This document shows positions 24,333 to 32,594 of a stretch of DNA of 64,000 nt, one piece after another. Origin of the DNA: an uncultured Planctomycetota bacterium (GTDB lineage Bacteria > Planctomycetota > Phycisphaerae > SM23-33). Positions within the stretch are counted from its first letter, which is position 1. Every line of letters starts with the position of its first letter. The DNA is taken from NCBI GenBank assembly GCA_903892515.1, contig CAITIS010000098.1:62001-126000 (forward strand). The letters run 5' to 3'. Under the pieces are notes generated by a model that worked only from the letters and a program-made list of their open reading frames with translations, had not been told where the DNA came from and did not search any database. A program made the position numbers and the translations under genes.

Positions 24333-24434
24333 GCCCCGTTACAAAACCCTGCCCGCTACCCTCAGATCAAGGCCGCGTGGCGACCTCGCCGCTTACGATA
24401 GGCGAAGTTATACCACAGAATGCAAATGTGTCAA
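24333..24434 (-). promoter_or_regulatory. Sigma-70-type promoter and conserved early leader of the PEP-CTERM gene
   Basis: Minus strand TTGACA (24429-24434), spacer CATTTGCATTCTGTGG, TATAAC (24407-24412). The leader segment GAGGGTAGCGGGCAGGGTTT lies 45 bases downstream. Promoter, spacer and leader are paralogous to those at 23365-23465. Confidence 0.65.
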
Positions 24435-24771
24435 TGGGTATTCTATGATGACATTCTACTTTGACTGTACGCCTCTTTGGATTCTCGCCGGGACTCGATC
24501 AGATCAGCGAAGCGAAGGGTGGCCTTAACAACAGGCCATTGACATGGCCATCTGGCAGCCCAGAGGCGTCGGCCGGCAGGTCGCCTTGGCCTTGCGAAGC
24601 GAGTCGAATTGTGTCGTGTTCGTGCGGTTCATTGGAAAGCTCACTTACTCTATCGGGTAATGATAGTCATAGTCGTAGCCTTGTCAACTAGAGAAATGAT
24701 ATTTTCTTCGCGGTATGAGCGGAACACGGCCATCAGAGGCGGGAATGGCGGCAATTGGCTCGAAACTTCTG

Positions 24772-24800
24772 TTGAACAGCGGTCCCGCTAACGGTAGAAT
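24772..24800 (+). promoter_or_regulatory. Promoter of the Rrf2-family gene
   Basis: TTGAAC (24772-24777), 17-base spacer, TAGAAT (24795-24800); start expected near 24807. The rest of the 24435-24771 gap shows nothing clear. Confidence 0.5.
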
Positions 24801-24835
24801 CTACATACTGACGATGAGCTTTTAGAAGGAACCAC

Positions 24836-25282
24836 GTGCTTCTCTCACAGAAATGCCAATATAGTGTCCGCGCGATCCTGGAGTTGGCCAAGCATTACGG
24901 CTCGGGCATCATGCGCTGCGGCGAGATCGCCGAGCGCCAAGCCATTCCCCAGCGATTCCTCGAAGTGATCCTCAACGAACTCAAGTCCGCCGGCCTCGTG
25001 GACGCCCGTCGCGGCATCCACGGAGGTTTCTCGCTGGCCGTTCCGCCCAAGGACCTGACCGTCGGCCGGGTGATCCGGTTGGTGGACGGGCCGCTGGACC
25101 CGGTCCGCTGCGTGGGCAAGGGCGGCGAGCCGTGCACGCTCCGCTCGGGCTGTTCGCTCGTGGAGCTATGGAACCAGGCCAAGTCCGCTGTCGAGGCCAT
25201 CTACGACGGCACGACATTTCAGGACCTCGTCGAGCGTGAACAACTAGCCAGCCGCGCCTCCTGCGGCGATTACACGATCTAA
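24836..25282 (+). CDS. Rrf2-family transcriptional regulator with probable Fe-S cluster
   Basis: 148 residues, normal Rrf2 length; GTG start at 24836 with AAGGA 7 bases upstream. The N-terminal winged helix (LSQKCQYSVRAILELAKHYG) and the recognition region (GLVDARRGIHGGFSLAVPPK) fit the family. Three cysteines, C92, C100 and C106 (RCVGKGGEPCTLRSGC), sit where IscR-type members bind [2Fe-2S] or [4Fe-4S], although the first gap is two longer than in IscR (C92/C98/C104). It likely represses or activates genes according to iron-sulfur or redox state. The convergent neighbour is an oxidoreductase gene; no isc or suf gene lies nearby. Confidence 0.88.
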   Translation: MLLSQKCQYSVRAILELAKHYGSGIMRCGEIAERQAIPQRFLEVILNELKSAGLVDARRGIHGGFSLAVPPKDLTVGRVIRLVDGPLDPVRCVGKGGEPCTLRSGCSLVELWNQAKSAVEAIYDGTTFQDLVEREQLASRASCGDYTI

Positions 25283-25292
25283 GGCCGGCGAC

Positions 25293-26381
25293 TCACGCCT
25301 TCGTCTTTTTCGCCCACCGCGTGTAGATGTGCGGGTTTTGCTTTTGGCACAGTTGGATGATGGCCACCTGCTGGCGGACCTGTTGGGGCGTGATTTCGAG
25401 TGGCCCGCCGTCGCGCAGGAAGCGATAGAGCATCTCGTAGTAGTACCGGCTGATGACGCGGAAGGTCTCGGCGTCTTCGGCTGGGGGCGTCCAGCTTTCC
25501 TCATGCCAAGGCAGTTGCTCCGAGCAATAGGCGGGGCGCTTTTCCTGGTTGCTCAGCGGCTCGCGAACGAGTTGCTGTGCGGCCGCTTCGTCGGGCCGGA
25601 AGAACTTCCACTCCAGTTTGGCGCCGATGATCCTGGCGCCGCCCAGGCTGCCGTAGACGTTGTAGTTGAAGGCCGGGTACGCGCAGCAGCTAGATACTTC
25701 CATGCTTACGGCCGGCTTGCCGGCTTGGCGCATCATCAAGTGGACGTGATCCTCGGCGTCGCCGAAGGTGTTGACGCGGTCCATGTGGCACCAGACTTCC
25801 GGCACGCCGTCGTACTTGGCCAGTTGCAGCACCTGGTCCAGCGGATGCGGGCCGGTGTTGAGCAGGTTGCCGGCCATGTTCTCCTGCAGCGTCTGCCAGT
25901 CCCACCGGCGCGCGAAGCCGTTGACCTGGACGTCGATCTGCACGATCCGGCCAAGAACGCCGCCATCGATGATCCGGCGCAATTGCTGATAGGCCGGCAC
26001 GAAGCGCGATTGCTGGAAGATCGCCAGCAGCTTGCCGGACTTTTCCGAGGCCGCAATCAGCTTGTCCACGTCCTTGGGATTCTCGGCCAGCGGCTTGTCG
26101 CAGAGCACGTTAAAGCCGTGGCGCAGGCAGTCCAGCGTGATGGGCACGTGGTCGCGGCTGAGCGAGGCGTTGACGATCAAGTCGACGTCCTTGCGCCGAA
26201 ACAACTTTTTATAGTTGTCGCAGCCGTCGCAGGCGAATTCCTGCTGGGCCAGCGTGCGGCGATGTTCGTCCAATTCGGCCACGGCCACGATGCGATAGCG
26301 ATCGTCGGTGCGAAGGTAACTGGCGTGAATGTCCCGGCCGCTGCGGCCTTGGCCGATGATGGCAACGCGAATCGGTTCCAT
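25293..26381 (-). CDS. Gfo/Idh/MocA family oxidoreductase
   Basis: 362 residues from the ATG at 26381, with GGGAG 10 bases upstream; the open frame further upstream is not used. MEPIRVAIIGQGRSGRDIH is the Rossmann NAD(P)-binding start, and CDKPLAENPKDVDKLIAASE carries the family's EKP-like motif with Lys (here DKP). The C-terminal alpha/beta domain starts near RRIIDGGVLGRIVQIDVQ, and NLLNTGPHPLDQVLQLAKY carries the catalytic His region. These enzymes oxidise or reduce sugars or inositols in the cytoplasm; planctomycetes have many. Substrate unknown. Confidence 0.9.
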   Translation of the reverse strand: MEPIRVAIIGQGRSGRDIHASYLRTDDRYRIVAVAELDEHRRTLAQQEFACDGCDNYKKLFRRKDVDLIVNASLSRDHVPITLDCLRHGFNVLCDKPLAENPKDVDKLIAASEKSGKLLAIFQQSRFVPAYQQLRRIIDGGVLGRIVQIDVQVNGFARRWDWQTLQENMAGNLLNTGPHPLDQVLQLAKYDGVPEVWCHMDRVNTFGDAEDHVHLMMRQAGKPAVSMEVSSCCAYPAFNYNVYGSLGGARIIGAKLEWKFFRPDEAAAQQLVREPLSNQEKRPAYCSEQLPWHEESWTPPAEDAETFRVISRYYYEMLYRFLRDGGPLEITPQQVRQQVAIIQLCQKQNPHIYTRWAKKTKA

Positions 26382-26427
26382 TTGAAACTCCCACGAAAGG
26401 GCCAGCGCCGGCCGGCCGACAGATGCA

Positions 26428-27180
26428 TTATGGCGTGGCGACGGCGGCTGTAAAGAGCGGGGCCAGAGAAATGACGACGTTGTAGCAAGCGTGCGTGCCG
26501 ACTGCCACGCCAAAGCCGCGGGCTATGAAGATGGTGGCCAGGTACGCCCCTGCCAGGGCGAAAAAGACAAAGTAGTACCAGTCGAAAGGCGTGTGGCCGA
26601 CGAAGTGGCACAGGGCGAAGGAAATGGCCGAGACGATCATCGCCAGCACGACCATGGCCCGCTTGGGGCCGTGAAGCAAGTCGACCGTGACGAACAGCAC
26701 CAGGCCCATCGCCAGCAGGCGGAAGACGAATTCCTCGTAGATGCCCGCGCCGATGCCCGACAGCACGTTGGCCGATACCGTCAGGTCCTGCGGCTGGGCG
26801 ATGTTGAGGTGTACCGGACCCAGCAGGCGAGTGGTGAGGATCCACAGCCCGAAGAGCGGCAGCATGCCCACGATGCTCTCGGCCGCCATTCCGGCCAGGG
26901 CGCCTGCGTCCACCTTCCAGGGCTCGTGCGAGACGATGTGCCACAGCAGCATTATCAGGATGATGACCAGGGGCGGAACCAATCGCCCGGGCGCGCCGAA
27001 GGGTTCGAGCACGGCGGCGATTCGGGTGGGGGCCAGCAGGTTGGACCGAAAGAACAGCTGCCCTGTCTCGTACGCCGCCAACAAAGGCAGCAGGAACATC
27101 AGGCAGTTCAGCGGGCGGTGAGTCTTCTCCAGGTAGCCGCCGCTGAGCTTTGCAGGTGTCTTTTCGGTCTCTGACGCCAT
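26428..27180 (-). CDS. CPBP-family intramembrane glutamic protease
   Basis: About 250 residues, six to eight membrane helices. I take the ATG at 27180 (GGAG 11 bases upstream); a longer start at 27231 lacks a ribosome site. Family motifs are complete: EE..R in IYEEFVFR (E149, E150, R154), F...H in FALCHFVGH, and H...N in GTHACYN. CPBP/Rce1-like proteases cleave within the membrane; bacterial members act in bacteriocin self-immunity or protein processing. The target here is unknown. 47 bases separate it from the oxidoreductase gene downstream. Confidence 0.85.
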   Translation of the reverse strand: MASETEKTPAKLSGGYLEKTHRPLNCLMFLLPLLAAYETGQLFFRSNLLAPTRIAAVLEPFGAPGRLVPPLVIILIMLLWHIVSHEPWKVDAGALAGMAAESIVGMLPLFGLWILTTRLLGPVHLNIAQPQDLTVSANVLSGIGAGIYEEFVFRLLAMGLVLFVTVDLLHGPKRAMVVLAMIVSAISFALCHFVGHTPFDWYYFVFFALAGAYLATIFIARGFGVAVGTHACYNVVISLAPLFTAAVATP

Positions 27181-27348
27181 CCGTGACGACGCTCCGTTAC
27201 ACGGCAGATCAGTGATAGCTGTCTGCCGCATCGTTGTGCTTTGTTCTTCTTATCGGCTATCTGGCCTGTGGGCCTGTCGCTTGAGAGCCGGTGGCTCGGG
27301 ATTTCAAGCCTGCGCTGCACAGCCAGGAAGGGCTGTTTCACTACAGTG
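27181..27348. other. Intergenic with GTGGCACAGCC-family repeat traces
   Basis: Non-coding gap; the repeat family continues into the 3' end of the next gene near 27390 (CACAGCCGAGGGCGGCTGTG), which encodes part of its low-complexity tail. Confidence 0.4.
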
Positions 27349-27825
27349 TCATTGTGTGCGTGTCGTGGGCGTCTGGCCCGCGGTCCTCACAGCCGAGGGC
27401 GGCTGTGACACGCCAGATGAGGCCGGTTGTGTCACCGCAGGCGTTCGCGACGGCAGGTTCATAAACTCCGCCATCCGGTGCGCGATCTCAGGCCCGATGC
27501 CGTGCACGGCCTGCAGGTCTTCGGCATATCGGAATGCCGGTTGGCTGGTTGAGCCGTGCTCCTGGCGATACCGCACGATGGCTTCAGCCCGTTCCTGCCC
27601 GACCATCGGCAGCCGTCGCAACGACGCCGCCGAGGCCGTGTTCGGGTCGATCCGCTCGCGGACCAGTTCGACGCGACGCACATCCACGCCCGGATTCTTA
27701 TCCAGGTTCGCCGGACGGCGAAAGTAAAGATACACCAGCGCCGCCGCCCACAGCGCCAGCAGAATCAGCATTCCCGCCTGTTGCCGGCGGGTGGGCCAAA
27801 GCCGCAAGCGGTGGGGCTGGCTCAT
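27349..27825 (-). CDS. ComEA-like helix-hairpin-helix protein, membrane-anchored
   Basis: 158 residues, ATG at 27825 overlapping the upstream stop as ATGA. A single membrane helix (MLILLALWAAALVYLYF, residues ~19-35) is followed by a helix-hairpin-helix domain: RIDPNTASAASLRRLPMVGQ, ERAEAIVRYR, then AEDLQAVHGIGPEIAHRMAE. This is the arrangement of ComEA, which binds incoming DNA outside the inner membrane. The tail is Pro/Ser/Thr-rich and partly derived from a dispersed repeat. With ComEC 1.8 kb away in the same orientation, a DNA uptake role is likely. Confidence 0.8.
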   Translation of the reverse strand: MSQPHRLRLWPTRRQQAGMLILLALWAAALVYLYFRRPANLDKNPGVDVRRVELVRERIDPNTASAASLRRLPMVGQERAEAIVRYRQEHGSTSQPAFRYAEDLQAVHGIGPEIAHRMAEFMNLPSRTPAVTQPASSGVSQPPSAVRTAGQTPTTRTQ

Positions 27826-29363
27826 GCCTGCCTGGGCTCAAGTGGCCGTGGGCCCTCGCCGCTGGCCTCTTCGGGCCCAATCAGCGAGGCCCGGAAGTTC
27901 CGCAACTCGCGGAAGGAGAGCTTGGGCGTCAGGTCATCTTTGCACAGCCCGCCATGCGGCAGGAAGTGGTTGGCCGTCTCGGCCACATCCCGCCAGCACA
28001 AGCTCTCGACGAAAGGTTTGGACATGGCGACCCGCGCGAAAGCCGCCAGCCATTCCGCCTGCAAGCGCGGGTTCCAGTCCTGGTGCCATCGGCCCGCGTC
28101 GGCCGGTGAAACGTTGGCCATTGCCCCGGTCGTTTCGGGCGTGACCTCCGAAGGCACCTGCACGCCGGTGATCTGGAGCGGCAGGCCGAAGCCCGCGAAC
28201 TCGTCCAGCAGGGCGGATATCTGCATCAGGTCGCGGACGAACGAGCCGTCGCGCGGGGCGCCCAGGTACAGTTGCAGGCCGAAGGCGTCAAATTTCACGC
28301 CGCTCTGGACGCACATGTCGGCGTACAGCAGCGGGGGGATGGTGCGTTGGTTGCGGGCGTAGTACTCGCCCCAGGGCAGGACCAGGTCGATGATCGCCAC
28401 GCCCTTGGGGCTGACGCGCTTGACCACCGAGCAGCTCAGCCGCGTCAGTTCCATGATCTGCTCGAAGCCCAGGTTGAAGCTGTTGTACGCGTGCAGGCCC
28501 GAGAGCACGCGCCAGACGCGGATCTTCTTCTCGTACCGCTGCACCACGCTTTGCAGGTGCTCGTAGATGGTGTCGCGCAGGGCTTCATAATCGTGCTCGA
28601 ACAGGTACAGCCACTCGGGCACGTCCACCGGGTCGAAGCTCACCAATGGGCCGGCATGGACGGCGCGGTGATGCAGGCTGGCCCAGTTCAGCCATTCATC
28701 CAGAACGTCCCATTGGTAGGTGCGTTCCTTGGGCGCCAGTTGCTTCCACGCCACCGGCAGGCTGACGAAGTCGCTCACTTCGAGCAGGCGCTGGCGGTAG
28801 CGGTCGTTGTTCTGGTCCAGGTCGGCCAGGCAGCCGAATACCAGCCGCGGCATGGCCGGGTTGCCCTTGCGCCGGCGATTGAAGATCTCGGCGTGGAACA
28901 GCGACATCCGCTCGCTGAACGTAATGGCCTGCGCGAGCACGCGGTCGGCGATGGTGGCTGCCTTGCCCGGTTCGTCGGCCTTGAGGGCCTCGACGAAGAG
29001 CTGGCGGATCCGCTCCATCTGCTCGTTCAGGCCCGCGGCCTCGTCGAAGTCGAACAGTCCCCAGTCCTCGCGCTTGAGCAGCAACTGCATGATGCGCGAC
29101 CGGGCCAGTTCGACGTTGAGGTTGTACGGCTCGCCGCGCTCGGGCAGACGCGTGGTCGAGAGCATCAGCTTGCCGGCGTCGCCGGCTTCCCACAGCAGCG
29201 ACAGCCCAGCCGGACCGGCCATGCGTTTGACGCAGGAAATCTGCCCCTGCGCAGCAGACAATTCGGCCCGGATCGGGATACGATCCTGCCCGAAGAGATA
29301 CGCGCCCGTCAGGTCGATCTTGTCGACCAGGACGCCGTGATGATAGACCTCAAATCGCAGCAT
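27822..29363 (-). CDS. GH10-like protein with missing catalytic glutamates
   Basis: 513 residues from the ATG at 29363. The central and C-terminal parts follow the GH10 (beta-1,4-xylanase) barrel: RYRQRLLEVSDFVSLPVAWK, YQWDVLDEWLNWASLHHRAV, IIDLVLPWGEYYARNQRTIP, VKFDAFGLQLYLG. However, the acid/base position (normally WDVVNE) reads WRVLSGLH, and the nucleophile strand (normally ITELDV) reads LQITGVQVP, so both glutamates appear absent. I recall planctomycete relatives with the same replacements. No signal peptide is seen. It is more likely a sugar-binding or structural protein, or an enzyme with other catalytic residues, than a xylanase. It overlaps the ComEA-like gene, implying co-expression. 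Confidence 0.7.
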   Translation of the reverse strand: MLRFEVYHHGVLVDKIDLTGAYLFGQDRIPIRAELSAAQGQISCVKRMAGPAGLSLLWEAGDAGKLMLSTTRLPERGEPYNLNVELARSRIMQLLLKREDWGLFDFDEAAGLNEQMERIRQLFVEALKADEPGKAATIADRVLAQAITFSERMSLFHAEIFNRRRKGNPAMPRLVFGCLADLDQNNDRYRQRLLEVSDFVSLPVAWKQLAPKERTYQWDVLDEWLNWASLHHRAVHAGPLVSFDPVDVPEWLYLFEHDYEALRDTIYEHLQSVVQRYEKKIRVWRVLSGLHAYNSFNLGFEQIMELTRLSCSVVKRVSPKGVAIIDLVLPWGEYYARNQRTIPPLLYADMCVQSGVKFDAFGLQLYLGAPRDGSFVRDLMQISALLDEFAGFGLPLQITGVQVPSEVTPETTGAMANVSPADAGRWHQDWNPRLQAEWLAAFARVAMSKPFVESLCWRDVAETANHFLPHGGLCKDDLTPKLSFRELRNFRASLIGPEEASGEGPRPLEPRQA

Positions 29364-29419
29364 AATCCATTATGACTCTAACGCAGCCAAGTGGGCATCA
29401 TACGAGTTTTCACGACGAC

Positions 29420-29551
29420 GGGAAGCCGGAATTGGGAATCGGGAAGCCGGAAAACGGGAATCAGGAATCAGGAATCAGGAATCAGGAATCAGGAATCAGG
29501 AATCAGGAATCGGGAACGCGGGAATCCGGAATCTGGAATCCGGAACCGGGA
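29420..29551. repeat. Heptad tandem repeat (GGAATCA)n
   Basis: Seven to eight near-perfect copies of GGAATCA between 29457 and 29511, flanked by degenerate GGAATCGGGAA and GGAATCCGGAATC. A related inverted pair lies at 49469-49563. Simple-sequence repeat; may vary in length. A GGTGGCATGGTCACG palindrome follows at 29593. Confidence 0.85.
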
Positions 29552-29644
29552 TAGCCGACAAGCTTGATTGGGCCGGACCGTTAAGCTGGGTGGAAGGTGG
29601 GTGGCATGGTCACGCTGTTCGCGTGACCATGTGATCAGCAATCA

Positions 29645-32224
29645 TCAATCTGCCAGCGTTCGCATGGTTGTCAGGACGGGGCCGTCCTTGGCCAGTTCGA
29701 TGCAGATCCAGCCTTCGCGGAAGGTGGCGTAACGCTTGCGTTTGCCGATGGCATCGAGCAGGGCCGGGGTGGTCTGGCGGCGCGTGTTGGACTGCACGAG
29801 GATCTGCGAGCCGATGGCCGTGATGAACGCCTTGAGCGTGGGCGTGGCGCTGCCGTGGTGGGGCAGGACCAGAACGCCCGCCCGCAGCAACTCACCCGGC
29901 CCGGAAGCTTCCTTCGTCAGCGCCGTTTCGACGACGGGGCCGATGTCGCCCGGCAGGAGGACGCGCTGGCCGTTGGCGCACAGGCCCAGCACGAGCGAAC
30001 TGTCGTTGACTGACAGGCCCGGCGACTGCGCCATTGCCGGCGGCCAGAGGACGTCGATTGCGCACGTCCCGAAGCTCAGTTGCATTGGCCGACTCAGCCG
30101 AATGACCTGCGTGCCCAGTTGCTCGCAGCGGCGCACGAGTGATCGGCTGCTGGGCGGGTCGTCGGCCCGGCCAAAGTATTCCGTCAGGTACAGCCGGTCG
30201 GGGCGGTGCCGCGCCACCATGGCCGGCAGGGCTGAGTAGTGATCCCAGTTGGCGTGCGAGACGAAGACCGTCCGGGGGTGCCGCAACCGCATCGCCCGCA
30301 GGAACGGCCTGAGTACCTGCTGATAGCAATCCGAGCCGCCCAGCGTGCCGGCGTCGATCAAGCTGGTCTGGCCGTCGGTGTTCTCCAGCAGCGTCATCGA
30401 GCCGTGGGCCACGTCCAGCACGTGCAGCCGGGGATTGGCCGGCGGCGGGGCGGGCTGCTGCGAGATCACCACCAGCACGAGCGTGGCCAGGCTGGCGGCC
30501 GTGGCCAGGGCGTAGCGTCGCCAACTTCGGCGCGCCAGCGTCCAGGCCGCCACCGCCACGTAAAACAGGCCCACCAGCCAGGGCGAGATCGGGTACAGAT
30601 CGAAGCTGATGCCCGGCAGCATGGCCATCTTCATCACCAGCCACTGCATCCAGCCGGCCGACGTGGCCGCCACGCCGGCGATGCTCGCCGACAGTCCCGG
30701 CAGCAGCCACGAGAGCGCCAGCGACAGGTAGGCCGGGATCAGGATGCACGTCATGATCGGCAGCAGCGCCACCGTCAGCAGCGAGGCGTACGGGCTGAAC
30801 AGGCCGAAGTGGTACGCCACCAGCGGGGCGCTGGCAATGTACGCGGCCAGCGACACCGCCACGGTGGCCATGCCCCAGTTGCCCAGGCCGTGGTACAGCC
30901 AGCGGCGGACGCGCGACCAACCGTTGTGGCGAAAGACGATCAGCCCGCGCCGCCTGAGGAAGCGGCCGAAGAGCCGCTGCTTGATCGGCTGATACAGGCA
31001 GGTGATGCCCGCGACGATGCCGAAGCTCAGTTGAAACCCTGCCGTAAACAGTTCCAGCGGGTCGATCACCAGCAGCACAATAGCAGCGGCCGCCAGGGCG
31101 TTGCCCGTGGACACGGCCCGGCCAGAGACCAGCGCGATGCAGATTGCGGCTGCCATCAAGGCTGAGCGCAGCAGCGGCGGGCTGGGCGTGGTCAGCGGCA
31201 CGTACAGCGCCAGCAATGCCAGCACGATGACGGCTCCGCGCCGGCGTGAGAAGCCCGCCAACCGGCAGAGCAGGAACACAAAGCCCAGGAAGATGGCCAT
31301 GTGCGAGCCGGAGATGCTCAGCAGGTGGGCGGTGCCGGCCTCGACCATGGCCTGGTTGAGATGACGCAGCGCCGGGTCGCGGTCGCCCAGCACCAGGGCG
31401 TCAACCAGCAGGGCGTCTTGATGCTCGCCGCTATCAAGCACGTGCCGCCGCGCCAACAGCCGCAGACGCTGCCAGAGTTGCGCCAAGCGGCTCGCCGGGG
31501 CGAGATTGCCAACTGTCACGCCGTCAGCGGCGGGCACGTTGAAACTGCCCATCACGTCCTGGCGGCGCTGCGACTGCTGCCAGTCGAACTGGCCGGGGTT
31601 GGAGGGGCCACGAAAGCGGTACAGCGTGCCGACGAGTTCAACGGGCGTGCCGGGTAGCAGGCCCTCGACCGCCTGGCCGACCGTGACGCGAAGCTGTCCT
31701 TGGGCGGGCAGCCAGGCGGGACTTTCCTGGGCCGGCGCATAGCTTGCGCTCGGCGCGCGGGCTATGTCCGTCACGTCGAGCATGAACAGGGTCGTGGGCG
31801 GGGCCTGGTAGGGAACGTTGGTCTGCTGGATCTCCGGCAGCGATGCCACCTGGCCGCGGAGGGTGGCAGGGACGGGCCTGTAGTCGCTGTAGAAGATGAT
31901 GCTGTCGTCGGCGACTCGCCAGTACGCCAGGTTGGCCGACAGCGCCCCGCCGCACATGGCCGATGAGAGAATGGCCGCGGTGGTCAGCCCCGCCAGCCAG
32001 AACCGCATGAAAGACGCCACCGCAATCGCGCCGGCGGCCAGGAACAGCGTCAGCCACACGCCGGTCGGCACGCTCAGGTAGAAGCCACCGGCGATCCCGA
32101 TAGCCAGGGCAATCGCCGGCAGCACCAGCGGGGCGTGACGGACGACGCTGGGCTTGCCCGGCTCGGCGCGGGCCAAGCCCGACTGCGCAGCGGCCACGCC
32201 CGGTTGATCTGGAATCGACCCCAT
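29645..32224 (-). CDS. comEC: ComEC/Rec2 DNA-uptake channel
   Basis: 859 residues, usual length for full ComEC. ATG at 32224. N-terminal membrane helices and a DUF4131-type soluble domain (residues ~60-230) are followed by the competence-domain helices beginning HLLSISGSHMAIFLGFVFLL, the family signature, and at least eight more helices. The last ~260 residues are a metallo-beta-lactamase-like domain (LHVLDVAHGSMTLLENTDGQ, LIDAGTLGGSD, VFVSHANWDHYSAL, LLPGDIG, VLPHHGS). In the first metal motif the usual H-x-D-x-D-H is H-A-N-W-D-H, one ligand changed from Asp to Asn. ComEC moves single-stranded DNA across the inner membrane. Pairs with the ComEA-like gene 1.8 kb downstream. Confidence 0.92.
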   Translation of the reverse strand: MGSIPDQPGVAAAQSGLARAEPGKPSVVRHAPLVLPAIALAIGIAGGFYLSVPTGVWLTLFLAAGAIAVASFMRFWLAGLTTAAILSSAMCGGALSANLAYWRVADDSIIFYSDYRPVPATLRGQVASLPEIQQTNVPYQAPPTTLFMLDVTDIARAPSASYAPAQESPAWLPAQGQLRVTVGQAVEGLLPGTPVELVGTLYRFRGPSNPGQFDWQQSQRRQDVMGSFNVPAADGVTVGNLAPASRLAQLWQRLRLLARRHVLDSGEHQDALLVDALVLGDRDPALRHLNQAMVEAGTAHLLSISGSHMAIFLGFVFLLCRLAGFSRRRGAVIVLALLALYVPLTTPSPPLLRSALMAAAICIALVSGRAVSTGNALAAAAIVLLVIDPLELFTAGFQLSFGIVAGITCLYQPIKQRLFGRFLRRRGLIVFRHNGWSRVRRWLYHGLGNWGMATVAVSLAAYIASAPLVAYHFGLFSPYASLLTVALLPIMTCILIPAYLSLALSWLLPGLSASIAGVAATSAGWMQWLVMKMAMLPGISFDLYPISPWLVGLFYVAVAAWTLARRSWRRYALATAASLATLVLVVISQQPAPPPANPRLHVLDVAHGSMTLLENTDGQTSLIDAGTLGGSDCYQQVLRPFLRAMRLRHPRTVFVSHANWDHYSALPAMVARHRPDRLYLTEYFGRADDPPSSRSLVRRCEQLGTQVIRLSRPMQLSFGTCAIDVLWPPAMAQSPGLSVNDSSLVLGLCANGQRVLLPGDIGPVVETALTKEASGPGELLRAGVLVLPHHGSATPTLKAFITAIGSQILVQSNTRRQTTPALLDAIGKRKRYATFREGWICIELAKDGPVLTTMRTLAD

Positions 32225-32594
32225 GGCCGGATTCTACGGTCAGGGCGGCAATTCGCAAACGAGTTCTAGAAGTGGTTTCGCAACCGTGGCACAGCCGCCC
32301 TCGGCTGTGAGCTGTGCTGGAAGACGCCGACTGGCCCGTAAAAACCACAGCCGAGGGCGGCTGTGCCACGAAGACATCACAGCCGAGGGCGGCTGTGCCA
32401 CGGGTCAAACCCGGTTATGAAACCGGTTCCAGTTGAGAGTGAATAGTTTCTGGGGGAGCCGGGAGCGTCGGTTCGTTCCGCACGCCTGCGCATGATAGAG
32501 GCCCCACTGCCTCTTGCCCGTTACCGCGCGTCTTTGCTATCGTCGGGGCATGAGTCGTGATTCCGATGCGGTCATCTCGTCCAAAGGAACGGCC
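32225..32594. repeat. Intergenic with three GTGGCACAGCCGCC palindrome copies
   Basis: GTGGCACAGCCGCCCTCGGC near 32286, then two copies in the other orientation (CACAGCCGAGGGCGGCTGTG near 32344 and 32378). Same family as at 3429 and 27390. No gene is seen in this 370-base gap. Confidence 0.6.

Noticed and set aside
29420-29551. CRISPR-like array
   Set aside because: The unit is a 7-base tandem repeat without spacers, so it is a simple-sequence repeat.
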